Positions 24,345 through 34,001 of a stretch of DNA of 64,000 nucleotides are shown one piece after another. The translations under genes and the position numbers were made by a program. The notes beneath the pieces are model-generated. The model did not search any database. It worked only from the letters and a program-made list of their open reading frames with translations, and was not told where the DNA came from. Position 1 is the stretch's first letter, and each line of letters starts with the position of its first letter. The stretch is from Thermodesulfobacterium hydrogeniphilum (GTDB lineage Bacteria > Desulfobacterota > Thermodesulfobacteria > Thermodesulfobacteriales > Thermodesulfobacteriaceae): positions 62,001-126,000 of the forward strand of contig NZ_JQKW01000007.1 of assembly GCF_000746255.1 (NCBI RefSeq), given 5' to 3'.

Positions 24345-24624
24345 TATTTTCTTTTTCTAAAAACTCTCCCAGCTTTGAAAGCTGACTTTTTAAATAGTTT
24401 TCTAAAACTTCCTTTTCTTTTTTTAATTTTATATAATCATGTGCTACTTGTAAAAGAAGCCAAATCGCTAATTTAAAGGTAGGCACCTTTTTAATTTTTT
24501 CTACTTCTTTTTTCTTTTCTTCTAAATAATTTAAAACCTCTTTTACTTCCTCTTCCGGTATATAAGCCCGGAAGATAAAAGTTTGACCTAAAAATTCAAA
24601 ACTAACTTCCTTAGCAATTTGCAT
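24316..24624 (-). CDS. zapA: Cell division protein ZapA
   Basis: 102 residues. The N-terminal beta-rich part (VSFEFLGQTFIFRAYIPEEE) is followed by a C-terminal coiled coil (VLNYLEEKKKEVEKIK, LKKEKEVLENYLKSQL), the typical ZapA fold that bundles FtsZ filaments at the Z-ring. A helix around FKLAIWLLLQVAHDYIKL matches the family core. The last nine or so codons (GCSWKE end) are read from the 5' strand of 6S RNA. It lies 17 bp after a ZapB-like gene on the same strand. Confidence 0.85.
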   Translation of the reverse strand: MQIAKEVSFEFLGQTFIFRAYIPEEEVKEVLNYLEEKKKEVEKIKKVPTFKLAIWLLLQVAHDYIKLKKEKEVLENYLKSQLSKLGEFLEKENITLGCSWKE

Positions 24625-24641
24625 TTAAAAAAACCCTTACT

Positions 24642-24860
24642 TTATATTTGGGAGAGTTTCTCTATTAAACTACCTATTTTTTCTTTTAAAAGTCTTCTTT
24701 CCTCCTCCCTCCTGTTTATTTCTTCTTTTAATCTATCATTTTCTTCCTCTTTTTCTTTTAATTTATTAATCAATTCCTCTTTTTCATTTCTTAATTGAAT
24801 CACCAAAGAAATAAGAGCATCTATCTTTTGCTCTAAGCTTGTAATCTCCTCAAAAGCCAT
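24642..24860 (-). CDS. ZapB-like coiled-coil protein
   Basis: 72 residues that are almost entirely one heptad coiled coil (EQKIDALISLVIQLRNEKEE onward to LIEKLSQI). Size, composition and position before zapA match ZapB, the Z-ring associated coiled coil that links FtsZ-ZapA to the nucleoid. Sequence of such proteins is low-complexity, so the call rests mainly on context. AAAGGGAGG gives the ribosome site. A TTGACA (minus strand 24930-24935) is a plausible -35 with a weak -10 (TTTACT). Confidence 0.65.
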   Translation of the reverse strand: MAFEEITSLEQKIDALISLVIQLRNEKEELINKLKEKEEENDRLKEEINRREEERRLLKEKIGSLIEKLSQI

Positions 24861-24969
24861 TTTTATTTATCCTCCCTTTAAAATAATAAAAAATCTATTT
24901 ATATAAAGTAAACTCTATTTTTGGGTTTTTGTCAAGATTGTAATTTTCAAATCTTTGAAAGTCCAAAAT

Positions 24970-25884
24970 TTAGACAATTTCAAGCATTCTTTTTACTGCA
25001 TTATAAGCTTTTTTAATAATTTCTTCCTCTAAAACCACTTCATATTCTAAATTTTCTAAGGCTCTAACTACATCTACTAAGGATATCTTTTTCATGGATT
25101 TACACAGCATTTTTTCTGGAGCAGGATGATAAAATTTTTTATCAGGGTTTTCTTTACTTAAAGGATAAAGAAGTCCTACTTCTGTTCCTATGATAAACTC
25201 TTTATTAGGTAATTTTTTTGCTAATTTAAGCATTCCGCTTGTTGAAGCAGCATATTCTGCAAGATCAATCACATCTGGTCTGCATTCAGGATGAGCTATA
25301 AAGATAGCTTCTGGGTGTTCTTGTTTACACTTAATAACCTCCTCAGGAGTTAAAAGATGATGAAAAGGGCAAAAACCTTCAAAATAAATAATTTCTTTAT
25401 CTGGATAAAAACGCTGGGTATAGCGGGCTAAATTCATATCTGGAATCATAATAACTCTTTTTTCTTTTAAAGTCCCTACAACTTTTACTGAGTTAGCTGA
25501 AGTGCAACAAATATCACTCACAGCCTTTATTTCAGCATAAGAGTTTACATAAGTTACCACTGGGGCATCAGGATATTTTTCTTTTAAAGCCAGAACATCT
25601 TCTATTTTTATCATATCTGCCATATCACATGGAACTCCCTTTACAGGAAGAAGAACTTTCTTTTCCGGAGACACTATTTTAGCAGTTTCTGCCATAAAAA
25701 TTACACCACAAAATACTATTACCTCTGCATCGGTTTTACTGGCTTTTAAACTTAATTCTAAAGAGTCACCTCTTAAATCTGCTATATCTTGAATTTCAGG
25801 AGGTTGATAATTGTGAGCCAGAATTATGGCCTTCCTTTTCCTTTTTAAATCTAAAATTTTTTCAATTAGCTTTTCTTTTTTCAT
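24970..25884 (-). CDS. nadA: Quinolinate synthase NadA
   Basis: 304 residues, the 4Fe-4S enzyme that condenses iminoaspartate with DHAP to quinolinate in NAD synthesis. Visible motifs: ILAHNYQPPEIQDIAD near residue 22, VFCGVIFMAETAKI with the first cluster Cys near 80, ISDICCTSANSV-type second Cys (VSDICCTSANSVKV) near 125, WEGFCPFHH-like YFEGFCPFHH near 170, HPECRPDV with the third near 195, and GTEVGLLYPL near 235. The length is standard. It is the last gene of the eight-gene ispD run, 21 bp after the PHP gene; nadB and nadC are elsewhere. Confidence 0.95.
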   Translation of the reverse strand: MKKEKLIEKILDLKRKRKAIILAHNYQPPEIQDIADLRGDSLELSLKASKTDAEVIVFCGVIFMAETAKIVSPEKKVLLPVKGVPCDMADMIKIEDVLALKEKYPDAPVVTYVNSYAEIKAVSDICCTSANSVKVVGTLKEKRVIMIPDMNLARYTQRFYPDKEIIYFEGFCPFHHLLTPEEVIKCKQEHPEAIFIAHPECRPDVIDLAEYAASTSGMLKLAKKLPNKEFIIGTEVGLLYPLSKENPDKKFYHPAPEKMLCKSMKKISLVDVVRALENLEYEVVLEEEIIKKAYNAVKRMLEIV

Positions 25885-25905
25885 AAATTACCTCGTCTCT
25901 CAAAA

Positions 25906-26751
25906 TTATTGCATTTTTTCAAGAGTTTTTTTAAGTTTTTCATAACATTCAAAAGGAATGTTTAAATTACCAAAACCTTTTCCTAATTTAATATCAGGTT
26001 TATTAGCACCATGAAAATCACTCCCACCTGTAACTAAAAATTCAAACTCTTTAGCATATTCAAGTAAAATTTCTGTAAATTCTTTAGTATGTTCTGTATA
26101 ATAAGCTTCTACCCCCATCAATCCAAATTTTTTTAATTCTTTTAAATAGTTTTTCAAATCAAAATAGCTTAATTTTAAGCTAACAGGATGGGCAAGAACA
26201 GGCACACCTTTAGCTTTAAGGACCAGATTTATAGCTTCTTCTGGAGATAAAAGCGCTTTTGGAACATAGGCTGGGGCTCCTTTTTTTAAATATTTATCAA
26301 AGGCTTCATTAAAATTTTTTACTACTCCCTTTTTTACTAATAAATTAGCTATATGAGGCCTTCCTATCTCTCCTTTAGCAATTTCTTTTAATTCTTCCAT
26401 AGTAATAGGAATTCCTAAAGCTTGAAGTTTTTCTATCATTTTTTCATTTCTTTTATTCCTTGCCTCTTGAAGAAGTTTAAGAGTTGATTGTAATTCTGGA
26501 ATTTCTGGTTTCAAAAAATATCCCAAAAGATGAAAATGGCCTGGGTTTTCATATTTTACACTAATCTCTATACCACATAAAAAAGGCAGATCTATTTTCA
26601 AGGCTGTTTCATAAGCCAGTTTTAATCCCTCTGTAGTATCATGATCAGTAAGTGCTAAAGCTTCTAAACCTTCTTTTTTAGCTAAAAGAACCAATTCCTC
26701 AGGAGTTAAAGTTCCATCTGAAGCTGTGGAGTGAGTATGTAAATCTATCAA
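25906..26751 (-). CDS. PHP-domain phosphoesterase (YciV/RNase AM-like)
   Basis: 281 residues with PHP metal motifs: IDLHTHSTASDGTLTPEE at the N-terminus, ALTDHDTTEG near residue 36, GIEISVKY near 63, VLAHPVSL near 188 and TGGSDFHGANKP near 238. This set matches the YciV/TrpH family, whose E. coli member is reported as RNase AM, a 5'-3' nucleotide-trimming exonuclease acting on short RNA and 3',5'-bisphosphonucleotides. The specific substrate here is inferred. It sits 2 bp after pyrG. Confidence 0.88.
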   Translation of the reverse strand: MIDLHTHSTASDGTLTPEELVLLAKKEGLEALALTDHDTTEGLKLAYETALKIDLPFLCGIEISVKYENPGHFHLLGYFLKPEIPELQSTLKLLQEARNKRNEKMIEKLQALGIPITMEELKEIAKGEIGRPHIANLLVKKGVVKNFNEAFDKYLKKGAPAYVPKALLSPEEAINLVLKAKGVPVLAHPVSLKLSYFDLKNYLKELKKFGLMGVEAYYTEHTKEFTEILLEYAKEFEFLVTGGSDFHGANKPDIKLGKGFGNLNIPFECYEKLKKTLEKMQ

Positions 26752-26753
26752 AT

Positions 26754-28424
26754 TTATCCTCCCTGTTTTTTATGCTCATAAGATGCTTTAATAAAAGCTT
26801 TAAATAAAGGATGAGGATTAATAGGTTTTGATTTAAATTCTGGATGAAACTGAACCCCTATAAACCAAGGATGATTCTCCAGTTCTACAATCTCTACTAA
26901 CTGGTCATCTGGAGAAGTTCCTACTACTTTAAGACCGGCTTTTTCTATATCTTTTCTATAGGCATTATTGAACTCATAGCGATGACGATGTCTTTCAAAA
27001 ATTTCATCCTTTTGATAAGCTTCCCAGACTTTAGAATTCTGTAAAAGTTTACAAGGATAAGCTCCTAAACGCATTGTTCCACCAAGATTACATTGTTCAT
27101 CTCTTTTTTCTATGCAACCTTTGCGGTAATCATACCATTCTTTCATTAAATAAATCACAGGGTAGGGTGTATTTTTGTCAAATTCTGTAGAATTAGCTTC
27201 CTTCCAACCAAGCACATTTCTGGCAAATTCTATTACCGCAAGCTGCATCCCCAAGCATATTCCAAAAAAGGGTATCTTTTTTGTTCTTGCATAATTTATA
27301 GCAAGCAATTTCCCTTCCATCCCTCTTATTCCAAATCCCCCTGGTACAAGAATTCCATCAACATCTTTTAATTGCTTTTCTATGTTTTCTGGTGTTAATT
27401 CATCAGCATTGATAAATTTTAAATTTACTTTTAAATTATTAGCAAGTCCCCCATGCACCAAAGCTTCATTTAAAGATTTATATGAGTCTTTTAAATTTAC
27501 ATACTTACCCACTATAGCAATAGTAACCTCATCTTTTGGGTTTTTAAAAGTTTTTACTATATTTTCCCAGATGGATAAATCAGGTTCTCTTGCCCACATA
27601 TTTAGATATTCCATAATTTTAGAATCAAGACCTTCTTGATGAAAAACTAAGGGAATTTCATAAATACATTCTACATCTTTTGCAGTAATAACTGCCTCCT
27701 CTTCTACATTGCAGAAAAGAGCAATTTTTTTCTTTATTTCAGGTGGTAAAAATCTATCAGTTCTGCAAAGAAGAATATCAGGCTGGATACCTATAGCTCT
27801 CAATTCTTTAACACTATGCTGAGTAGGTTTGGTTTTTAATTCTCCTGCAGTTTTAATATAAGGAACATAGGTAAGATGTATATAAAGAGCATTATCTTTA
27901 CCAAGCTCATAGCCTAATTGTCTGATGGCTTCAAGAAAAGGAAGACTTTCTATATCTCCTACAGTTCCTCCTATTTCAATAATAGCAACGTCTATCTGAG
28001 AGCTGGCAAGATCTAAAATAGCTGCTTTAATTTCATCTGTAACATGGGGAATTATTTGTACAGTACCTCCTAAATAAACCCCTTTTCTTTCTTTGGTAAT
28101 TACAGAATAATAGATTTTACCAGAAGTATAATTATTTTTAGCACTCATTTGAGCAGAGGTGAAACGTTCATAATGACCCAAATCAAGATCTGTTTCTGTT
28201 CCATCTTCAGTTACATAAACCTCTCCATGCTGGAAAGGATTCATAGTTCCTGGATCTACATTTATATAAGGATCTAATTTCTGAAGTGTTACTCTAAGTC
28301 CACGCGCTTCTAATAAAGCTCCTATAGAAGCAGCAGCAAGCCCTTTTCCTAAGGAGGATAGCACTCCTCCTGTAATAAAAATAAATTTGGTATGTAATTT
28401 TTTTTGATTTTTTGGAACTCGCAT
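26754..28424 (-). CDS. pyrG: CTP synthase
   Basis: 556 residues from the ATG at 28424, preceded by AAAGGGG; a TTG start at 28454 would overlap the peptidase gene. It makes CTP from UTP with glutamine. The N-terminal synthase domain shows [56 protein letters not shown] and [14 protein letters not shown]. The C-terminal class I glutaminase shows the nucleophile [11 protein letters not shown] with GIRGMEGK before it, and FHPEFKSKP carries the catalytic His-Glu. All are intact, and the length is normal. It lies 16 bp after the M24 peptidase gene. Confidence 0.96.
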   Translation of the reverse strand: MRVPKNQKKLHTKFIFITGGVLSSLGKGLAAASIGALLEARGLRVTLQKLDPYINVDPGTMNPFQHGEVYVTEDGTETDLDLGHYERFTSAQMSAKNNYTSGKIYYSVITKERKGVYLGGTVQIIPHVTDEIKAAILDLASSQIDVAIIEIGGTVGDIESLPFLEAIRQLGYELGKDNALYIHLTYVPYIKTAGELKTKPTQHSVKELRAIGIQPDILLCRTDRFLPPEIKKKIALFCNVEEEAVITAKDVECIYEIPLVFHQEGLDSKIMEYLNMWAREPDLSIWENIVKTFKNPKDEVTIAIVGKYVNLKDSYKSLNEALVHGGLANNLKVNLKFINADELTPENIEKQLKDVDGILVPGGFGIRGMEGKLLAINYARTKKIPFFGICLGMQLAVIEFARNVLGWKEANSTEFDKNTPYPVIYLMKEWYDYRKGCIEKRDEQCNLGGTMRLGAYPCKLLQNSKVWEAYQKDEIFERHRHRYEFNNAYRKDIEKAGLKVVGTSPDDQLVEIVELENHPWFIGVQFHPEFKSKPINPHPLFKAFIKASYEHKKQGG

Positions 28425-28440
28425 TTTTAAAAAACCCCTT

Positions 28441-29604
28441 TTATCTGATTTCAAGCCATTTTCTTGGAGTGGTATTTATTCTTTTTAAACCCTTAGATGT
28501 TATTACAAAAGTATCTTCTATTCCAATAACTCCTAAATTTGGTACATGGAATTTTGGTTCTAAAGCTATAACCATGTTCTCTTTAAGAATCTCTTTTTTA
28601 TTTAAAGCTAAGGTTGGAGGTTCATCAATTTGTAATCCTACTCCATGCCCTACAAATTTAACATTTTCTCCATGATTCATAAAGTATTCTTGAAAACCTG
28701 CTTTTTGAGTAATAAAAAAAGCTTTTTCATAAACTTCACCACTAATTATACCAGGTTTAATTTCTTTTTCCAATGTTTTAATGATCTCTAAGGATATTTT
28801 AAAAAACTCCTTTGCCTCTTTAACAGGTTTAAAACTTGCCATTCTGGTTTGATCTATGTAATAACCTTCATAATATCCTGAAAAATCTATTAAAATAGGC
28901 TCAGAGACTTTTAATCTTTTAAAACTTGCTCCTCCTGGGAACCCTGGAACTCCAATTCCCCCTTGTCCAGTAATAAAATGGGTTGGCACAATAGCCTCTT
29001 TACCGGAGATTAAATATCCAAAGCTTAGCTCAAAACCAAATAAAGAGCGGGTAAAACCTGGATGCCCTCTTTGACGTAATTCCTTTTCCAAAATAGCACT
29101 TGCTTCTATTTCTTTCATACCAGGCTTCATTTGAGATAAAACTTTTTTGAAGGCTTTATCAAGATTTTTCCCTGCTTTAATAATACAGTCTATTTCATAG
29201 GCACTTTTGATTTTGCGAATATCAAAAATAAAAGAATCTATCTTTTTCAGATGATAATCTGAAAGAATCTCTTTAAACTTTTGAAAGAAATCATGATTAA
29301 GATGATGGGTTTCTATTCCAATCTTTTTAAAATTTCCAAGCTTCTTTATATATTGAGGTAATTTTTTTAAACTTGTTAAAGGTTCACAGGGTACAAAACT
29401 TTCTTTTTTAGCTCTTTCTAAAGGTCTATTTACTAAAAGTTTAACTTCAGAAAGGGAAATTACCAGAATACCTTTAACAAAAGTTCCAGTAAAGTAAAAT
29501 ATGTGTAAGGGATAGCTGATAATAGCAATCTCTAAATCATTAAGTTTTAACAGATTTCTAAAATTCTGAATACGAAAGTTTACTTCATCTTTATTTAATG
29601 CCAT
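28441..29604 (-). CDS. M24 Xaa-Pro peptidase family protein
   Basis: 387 residues. An N-terminal creatinase-like domain (about 1-130) is followed by the pita-bread M24 domain. Metal ligands: [17 protein letters not shown] gives the two Asp near residue 240, [12 protein letters not shown] the His near 322, ALEPKFHV one Glu near 354, and GVIGIEDTF the second Glu near 366. It should cut X-Pro bonds; a methionine aminopeptidase is unlikely given the N-domain. It is 16 bp after the transglycosylase in the ispD operon. No signal peptide, so cytoplasmic. Confidence 0.85.
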   Translation of the reverse strand: MALNKDEVNFRIQNFRNLLKLNDLEIAIISYPLHIFYFTGTFVKGILVISLSEVKLLVNRPLERAKKESFVPCEPLTSLKKLPQYIKKLGNFKKIGIETHHLNHDFFQKFKEILSDYHLKKIDSFIFDIRKIKSAYEIDCIIKAGKNLDKAFKKVLSQMKPGMKEIEASAILEKELRQRGHPGFTRSLFGFELSFGYLISGKEAIVPTHFITGQGGIGVPGFPGGASFKRLKVSEPILIDFSGYYEGYYIDQTRMASFKPVKEAKEFFKISLEIIKTLEKEIKPGIISGEVYEKAFFITQKAGFQEYFMNHGENVKFVGHGVGLQIDEPPTLALNKKEILKENMVIALEPKFHVPNLGVIGIEDTFVITSKGLKRINTTPRKWLEIR

Positions 29605-29620
29605 TTTTGATTAATATAGG

Positions 29621-30595
29621 TTAATTATTTTCAATATTTTGATTCCTTACTAAAACACTTTCTTGATTTTTTAATTTTTCTGCTATAGCAAGAACTGTAT
29701 TAGCATAAGGTTCACTGATATTATATTTCATGATAACTTTTTTCTTTGTATTTTTATCTGCATCCATTTTATAGCCTTCGGTTTTAAGATAATTTGCTAT
29801 ACTTGCTAAGGCATCTGGGATACTATATAGATCTACTACTCCATCCCTATCCCAATCATATCCATAGATTAAGTAACTTTTAGGAACAAATTGAGGATAA
29901 CCAAAAGCTCCAAAGATGGAACCTTTTATAGAAAAAGGATCCCACTTATTTTTATAAGCTATCTGAATAAGATATAAAAGTTCATTATATGCCCATTTAC
30001 TTCTTTTTTCTATAACTTTATTAATTTTTTCATCTTTTAAAGATATATTTGGATCATTTATAAAATTTTTTAAAAGTTTTTTATTTCCAGAGAGAGCTAA
30101 ACTAAAAAAGACATTAAAAACCGGAAATTTTCCTGTATTTTTCCCTAAATTAGTTTCTACTAAAAAAATAGCAGTAATTACCTCTTTATCTACACCAAAA
30201 ACTTTTTCTATGTCTTCTAAAAGTTCTTTATGGTCGTTCATAAATTTCTTGGCTCTAAATATTCTGCTTTTTTCCAAAAATTGATCATAAGGAAGTTCAG
30301 CTTCTTTCCAGGTAAGCCTTTTTATCATTATATTAGGAAAATAGGCAAGCTCTGAAGAAGAAAAGATCTTATCTATATATTCTTCTGGAATTGTACCATT
30401 GAGATCCTTTTTAATAGAATTTTTAAGTTTCTCTACATAAGGTTTTATTAAAGGATCATCTGCATAGAGCTTAGAAGGTTTAAAAATAGAATGAAATAAG
30501 AAAAAAATTAATATGCCTAAAAATCCCAGTATGATTAATAAGCCTAAAATTAGTTTTCTTTGGCTAAGTTTAAAAGAGAACCTGCTAAAATGCAA
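29621..30595 (-). CDS. MltB/Slt35-like lytic murein transglycosylase
   Basis: 324 residues starting at TTG (30595), with AGAGGGAGAGAAA as ribosome site, overlapping the end of acn by 46 bp. One N-terminal membrane helix (about 15-36) anchors it to the inner membrane on the periplasmic side. The SLT_2 domain shows EVITAIFLVETNLGKNTGKF (catalytic Glu) near residue 150, GSIFGAFGYPQFVPKSY near 228 and the EF-hand-like YDWDRDGVVDLYSIPDAL near 250, followed by SIANYLKTEGY. It cleaves peptidoglycan to anhydromuropeptides. It could also supply wall cleavage for the flagellar rod, since the FlgJ here lacks a muramidase domain; that link is speculative. Confidence 0.85.
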   Translation of the reverse strand: MHFSRFSFKLSQRKLILGLLIILGFLGILIFFLFHSIFKPSKLYADDPLIKPYVEKLKNSIKKDLNGTIPEEYIDKIFSSSELAYFPNIMIKRLTWKEAELPYDQFLEKSRIFRAKKFMNDHKELLEDIEKVFGVDKEVITAIFLVETNLGKNTGKFPVFNVFFSLALSGNKKLLKNFINDPNISLKDEKINKVIEKRSKWAYNELLYLIQIAYKNKWDPFSIKGSIFGAFGYPQFVPKSYLIYGYDWDRDGVVDLYSIPDALASIANYLKTEGYKMDADKNTKKKVIMKYNISEPYANTVLAIAEKLKNQESVLVRNQNIENN

Positions 30596-32490
30596 TTTCT
30601 CTCCCTCTCTGTAAATTCTGCAATTGCAAAAATTTCCCCTTTACCTTCAATTTCTATTTTTATTCTTCTTTCTCCATTGACTAAGGCTGATTTAATATTT
30701 TTAATAACAAATTTATCTCCACTTTCTATCTTATTATAATCTTCGGGATTTTCAAAAACCAGAGGTAAAATGCCAAAATTAATTAAATTACTTCTATGAA
30801 TTCTGGCAAAGCTTTTAGCAATTTTTACTCTTACTCCCAAGTATCTTGGAGCTAAAGCTGCATGTTCTCTTGAAGACCCTTGACCGTAGTTTTCTCCTCC
30901 TACTATTCCTACTGCTAACCCCTGTTCTTTTAATTCTAAAGCCTTTTTAGCAAAATCAGGATCTACATTTTTATAAACATGTTGACTAATTGCAGGAAGA
31001 TTACTTCTTAAAGGTAAAATTTGAGCTCCTGCAGGCATAATATGATCTGTAGTAATATTATCTTCAACTTTCAAAATAAATATACCTTTCAGATCTTCTG
31101 GTAAAGGATCAAAAGCTGGAAGAGGAACAATATTAGGTCCTCTTATAATTTTTACTTTTTTAGCCTCTTCTTCTGGCAAAGGAGGAAGAAGCAAAGTGTC
31201 ATTTATAATAAATTTTTCAGGAAGTTCTATTTTAGGATATTCTCCAAGCTCTCTTGGATCTGTAATTACACCTTTTACAGCAGAAGCAACTGCTGTTTCA
31301 GGAGATACCAAATAAACAAAGTCAGGGATGGTTCCTGATCTTCCTGGAAAATTTCTGGTAAAGGTTCTTAAAGAAATAGCATTTGTTGGAGGAGCCTGCC
31401 CCATACCTATACATCCTAAGCATCCACTTTGATGAACTCTTGATCCTCCTTCCAAAATGGACTTAAAGGCTGATAAAGCTACTAAATTTTCAAGCACTTG
31501 AAGGGAGCCAGGATTAATCTCAAAACACACATCAGGATGAACTTTATATTTCTCAAGCACCTTAGCAACAATTAAAAGGTCTTTTAAAGAAGAATTAGCA
31601 CAGGATCCTACAATTATCTGAGCTACAGGTTTACCAGCTTCTTCTTTTACTTTTTTAACATTATCCGGAGATGAGGGACAGGCACAAAGAGGTTCAAGTT
31701 TTGAAAGATCTATTTCAATAATTTCATCATATTTTGCATCTTCATCTGCAGATAAAGCTACGAAATCTTTTTCTCTGCCTTGAGCTTTAAGCCAGCTATA
31801 AGTAATTTCATCAGAAGGGAAAATACTGGTGGTAGCTCCCATTTCAGTTCCAAGATTACAAATTGTAGCTCTTTCAGGAACAGTTAAAGTTTTAACTCCT
31901 GGTCCAAAATATTCCAAAATTTTACCAAGGGCACCTTTTACTGTAAGCTTGGAGAGCAAATAAAGAGCTATATCCCTTGCTGAAACCCAGGGTTGAAGCT
32001 TTCCATAGAGATAAACTCCTAAAATCTTCGGCATTCTTAAATAAAAAGGTTGTCCTGCCATAGCCATAGCCACATCAAGTCCACCAGCACCTATAGCAAT
32101 CATTCCACATCCACCAGCAGTAGGAGTATGACTATCAGAACCAAGAAGAGTTTTTCCAGGTTTAGCAAATCTTTCCAAATGAACCTGATGACAGATACCA
32201 TTGCCAGGTTTGGAAAACCATATTCCATATCTTTTAGCTACACTCTGTAAAAATCTATGGTCATCTGCATTTTTAAAATCAGTCTGAAGTATATTATGAT
32301 CTACATAAGATACAGAAAGCTCAGTTTTTACTCTGTTAAGCCCTATAGTTTCAAACTCTAAATAAGCCATAGTTCCTGTTGCATCCTGAGTAAGGGTTTG
32401 GTCAATCTTAATGGCAATTTCTTCTCCAGGGACAAGTTTTCCAGAAACTAAATGAGATTCAAGAATTTTATAAGCTAAGGTTAATCCCAT
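30550..32490 (-). CDS. Aconitate hydratase (about 646-residue putative-aconitase subfamily)
   Basis: 646 residues. The 4Fe-4S ligands appear in VGSCANSSLKDLL near residue 295 and VHQSGCLGCIGMGQAPPTN near 355. The N-terminal LGSDSHTPTAGGCGMIAIG and the C-terminal swivel-domain VGGENYGQGSSREHAALAPR are diagnostic. The size is that of the short aconitase class found in anaerobes rather than the 850-900 residue AcnA or AcnB. It isomerises citrate and isocitrate; homoaconitase activity is not excluded. It is third in the ispD operon, 21 bp after an unknown gene. The Re-citrate synthase-like gene at 57969-59771 could make its substrate. Confidence 0.88.
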   Translation of the reverse strand: MGLTLAYKILESHLVSGKLVPGEEIAIKIDQTLTQDATGTMAYLEFETIGLNRVKTELSVSYVDHNILQTDFKNADDHRFLQSVAKRYGIWFSKPGNGICHQVHLERFAKPGKTLLGSDSHTPTAGGCGMIAIGAGGLDVAMAMAGQPFYLRMPKILGVYLYGKLQPWVSARDIALYLLSKLTVKGALGKILEYFGPGVKTLTVPERATICNLGTEMGATTSIFPSDEITYSWLKAQGREKDFVALSADEDAKYDEIIEIDLSKLEPLCACPSSPDNVKKVKEEAGKPVAQIIVGSCANSSLKDLLIVAKVLEKYKVHPDVCFEINPGSLQVLENLVALSAFKSILEGGSRVHQSGCLGCIGMGQAPPTNAISLRTFTRNFPGRSGTIPDFVYLVSPETAVASAVKGVITDPRELGEYPKIELPEKFIINDTLLLPPLPEEEAKKVKIIRGPNIVPLPAFDPLPEDLKGIFILKVEDNITTDHIMPAGAQILPLRSNLPAISQHVYKNVDPDFAKKALELKEQGLAVGIVGGENYGQGSSREHAALAPRYLGVRVKIAKSFARIHRSNLINFGILPLVFENPEDYNKIESGDKFVIKNIKSALVNGERRIKIEIEGKGEIFAIAEFTERERNCILAGSLLNLAKEN

Positions 32491-32511
32491 CTATTAACCT
32501 CCTGCATAATT

Positions 32512-33186
32512 TTAAATTTCTCCAAAACAATCAGGAAATAAAACTTTAATACTCTCTAAAATACTATCCAACTCTTCTTTTAAAATATCTTTTTTTCTCA
32601 AATTTAAAGAAAATAAAACAAATTCAGAAATAGAAAGAGGTATAAAAACTTCATATTTATCATCTTTTTTCTTTAAAACATAGGGATTAGTAAGATAGGG
32701 AACTATAGAGATTATCTCTTCACAGGTTCCTTTTATTTCAAAGCTTAAAATAACATGTTTTGCTTTAAGAAAAGCAGGTAACTTTGCTTTCTCTTCTTCT
32801 GTGAGAAGATCAGCTAAAATGTCCTGAGAAGCTAAAATAGAATGCTTGGGTGTAGCCCCTTTTAAAAAATCCTTAGGAAGTTCCTTAGATAAAAGCAAGT
32901 AAAGATTTTTAACTAATCTTAAATCAAGATGTTCTTTTAAAAGCTCTCTCAGAGTGTAAACAGAAAGGGTTAATAAGTATTCTCTTTTATTTATTTCGTC
33001 AAATTTAATTCCATAAGGAATCCTTTCTAAAAATTTATAAATTGGACTATCACTCATAGCTTTCAATTTTAAAGTTATATAGTAAAGTTTTAAAGAATCT
33101 TCTAAAGGGTGATTTAAAATTTTTTTTGAGAAATGAAGAAAATCCTGAGGAGTAGAAGGTAAATTATTTAGCCATTTTATATACAT
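32512..33186 (-). CDS. Protein of unknown function between ispD and acn
   Basis: 224 residues that I do not recognise. It begins MYIKWLNNLPSTPQDFLHF and is mostly helical in appearance, without signal peptide, membrane helix or cysteine clusters (only a few Cys). A mid-protein stretch (GATPKHSILASQDILADLL, about residues 110-130) and a C-terminal half with alternating hydrophobics (VILSFEIKGTCEEIISIVPY, FIPLSISEFVLFSLNLRKK) suggest two subdomains. It starts 13 bp after ispD and ends 21 bp before acn, so it is surely translated from the same transcript. The base composition matches its neighbours. A role in isoprenoid or central metabolism would be guesswork. Confidence 0.75.
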   Translation of the reverse strand: MYIKWLNNLPSTPQDFLHFSKKILNHPLEDSLKLYYITLKLKAMSDSPIYKFLERIPYGIKFDEINKREYLLTLSVYTLRELLKEHLDLRLVKNLYLLLSKELPKDFLKGATPKHSILASQDILADLLTEEEKAKLPAFLKAKHVILSFEIKGTCEEIISIVPYLTNPYVLKKKDDKYEVFIPLSISEFVLFSLNLRKKDILKEELDSILESIKVLFPDCFGEI

Positions 33187-33199
33187 ATTTAATGACCTT

Positions 33200-33898
33200 T
33201 CAATTTTCTAATAATGTCTCTATTTTACAATCAATTAACTTTTCTGCAAGGAGCAGATCTTCAAAATAAGTAATTTTAAAATTTATGAAGGCACCATTCA
33301 CTAAATGGACTTTATATCCGTAATATAGAAGAAGAGAGCTTTCATCAGAAAATACCAATTTTTGTTCTTGGGCTTTTTTCAAGCATTCTTTTAAGATTTC
33401 AGCTCTGACACCTTGAGGGGTTTGGATTTGAAAAAGCCCGGTTCTATCTATGTTTTGAAGGATTTTCCCTTTTGATGCCTTATTTAATGTATCTCTTACT
33501 GGAATGCCAGGCACCGCTGCTCCATATTTTATAGAAGCTTGGATTACGTCATTTATAATTTTAAAAGACACGAAAGGTCTTACAGCATCGTGTACTAAAA
33601 TTATTTGGGCTTCTTCAGGACATGCTTTTACTCCATTATAAACAGATTCCTGTCTGGTTTTACCTCCTTCTACAATTTTTAAAACTTTTTTAAAATTGTA
33701 TTTATTTATTAATTTTTCTATCAATTGAAAATAGTTGTAAGAAGTTGAGATAATAATTCCATCTATCTGTGGATGTTTTTCAAATTTAAAGAGAGTGTGA
33801 ATGATAATGGGAATACCTTTTAGTTCTAAAAACTGTTTGGGTTTTTCTCCTCCAAGTCTTTTCCCTTTCCCAGCAGCAGGAATAATAGCTATAACCAT
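33200..33898 (-). CDS. ispD: 2-C-methyl-D-erythritol 4-phosphate cytidylyltransferase
   Basis: 232 residues, transferring CMP from CTP to MEP in the non-mevalonate isoprenoid pathway. Signature IIPAAGKGKRLGGEKPKQF near residue 5 is the CTP-binding loop. GGKTRQESVYNGV near 78, LVHDAVRPFVS near 102, and IPVRDTLNK near 136 complete the active site; FSDESSLLLYYGYKVHLV is near 188. The length is typical without a fused ispF. It is the first gene of a minus-strand run of eight genes to 24970, preceded by a good promoter (33921-33948) and TTGGAG as weak ribosome site. CTP synthase lies in the same run. Confidence 0.93.
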   Translation of the reverse strand: MVIAIIPAAGKGKRLGGEKPKQFLELKGIPIIIHTLFKFEKHPQIDGIIISTSYNYFQLIEKLINKYNFKKVLKIVEGGKTRQESVYNGVKACPEEAQIILVHDAVRPFVSFKIINDVIQASIKYGAAVPGIPVRDTLNKASKGKILQNIDRTGLFQIQTPQGVRAEILKECLKKAQEQKLVFSDESSLLLYYGYKVHLVNGAFINFKITYFEDLLLAEKLIDCKIETLLEN

Positions 33899-33920
33899 TT
33901 TTAAAACTCCAACTTTTAAA

Positions 33921-33948
33921 TGTATATCAGCTCATAACATAGTGTCAA
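33921..33948 (-). promoter_or_regulatory. Promoter of the ispD operon
   Basis: Minus strand TTGACA (33943-33948), 16-bp spacer, TATACA (33921-33926). It is the only clear promoter before an eight-gene run whose internal gaps are 21 bp or less. Confidence 0.75.
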
Positions 33949-34001
33949 GAAGTATTATAGCCTACTTTTTTATAAAAAAAATTAGGTTAATATAATACAT
34001 A

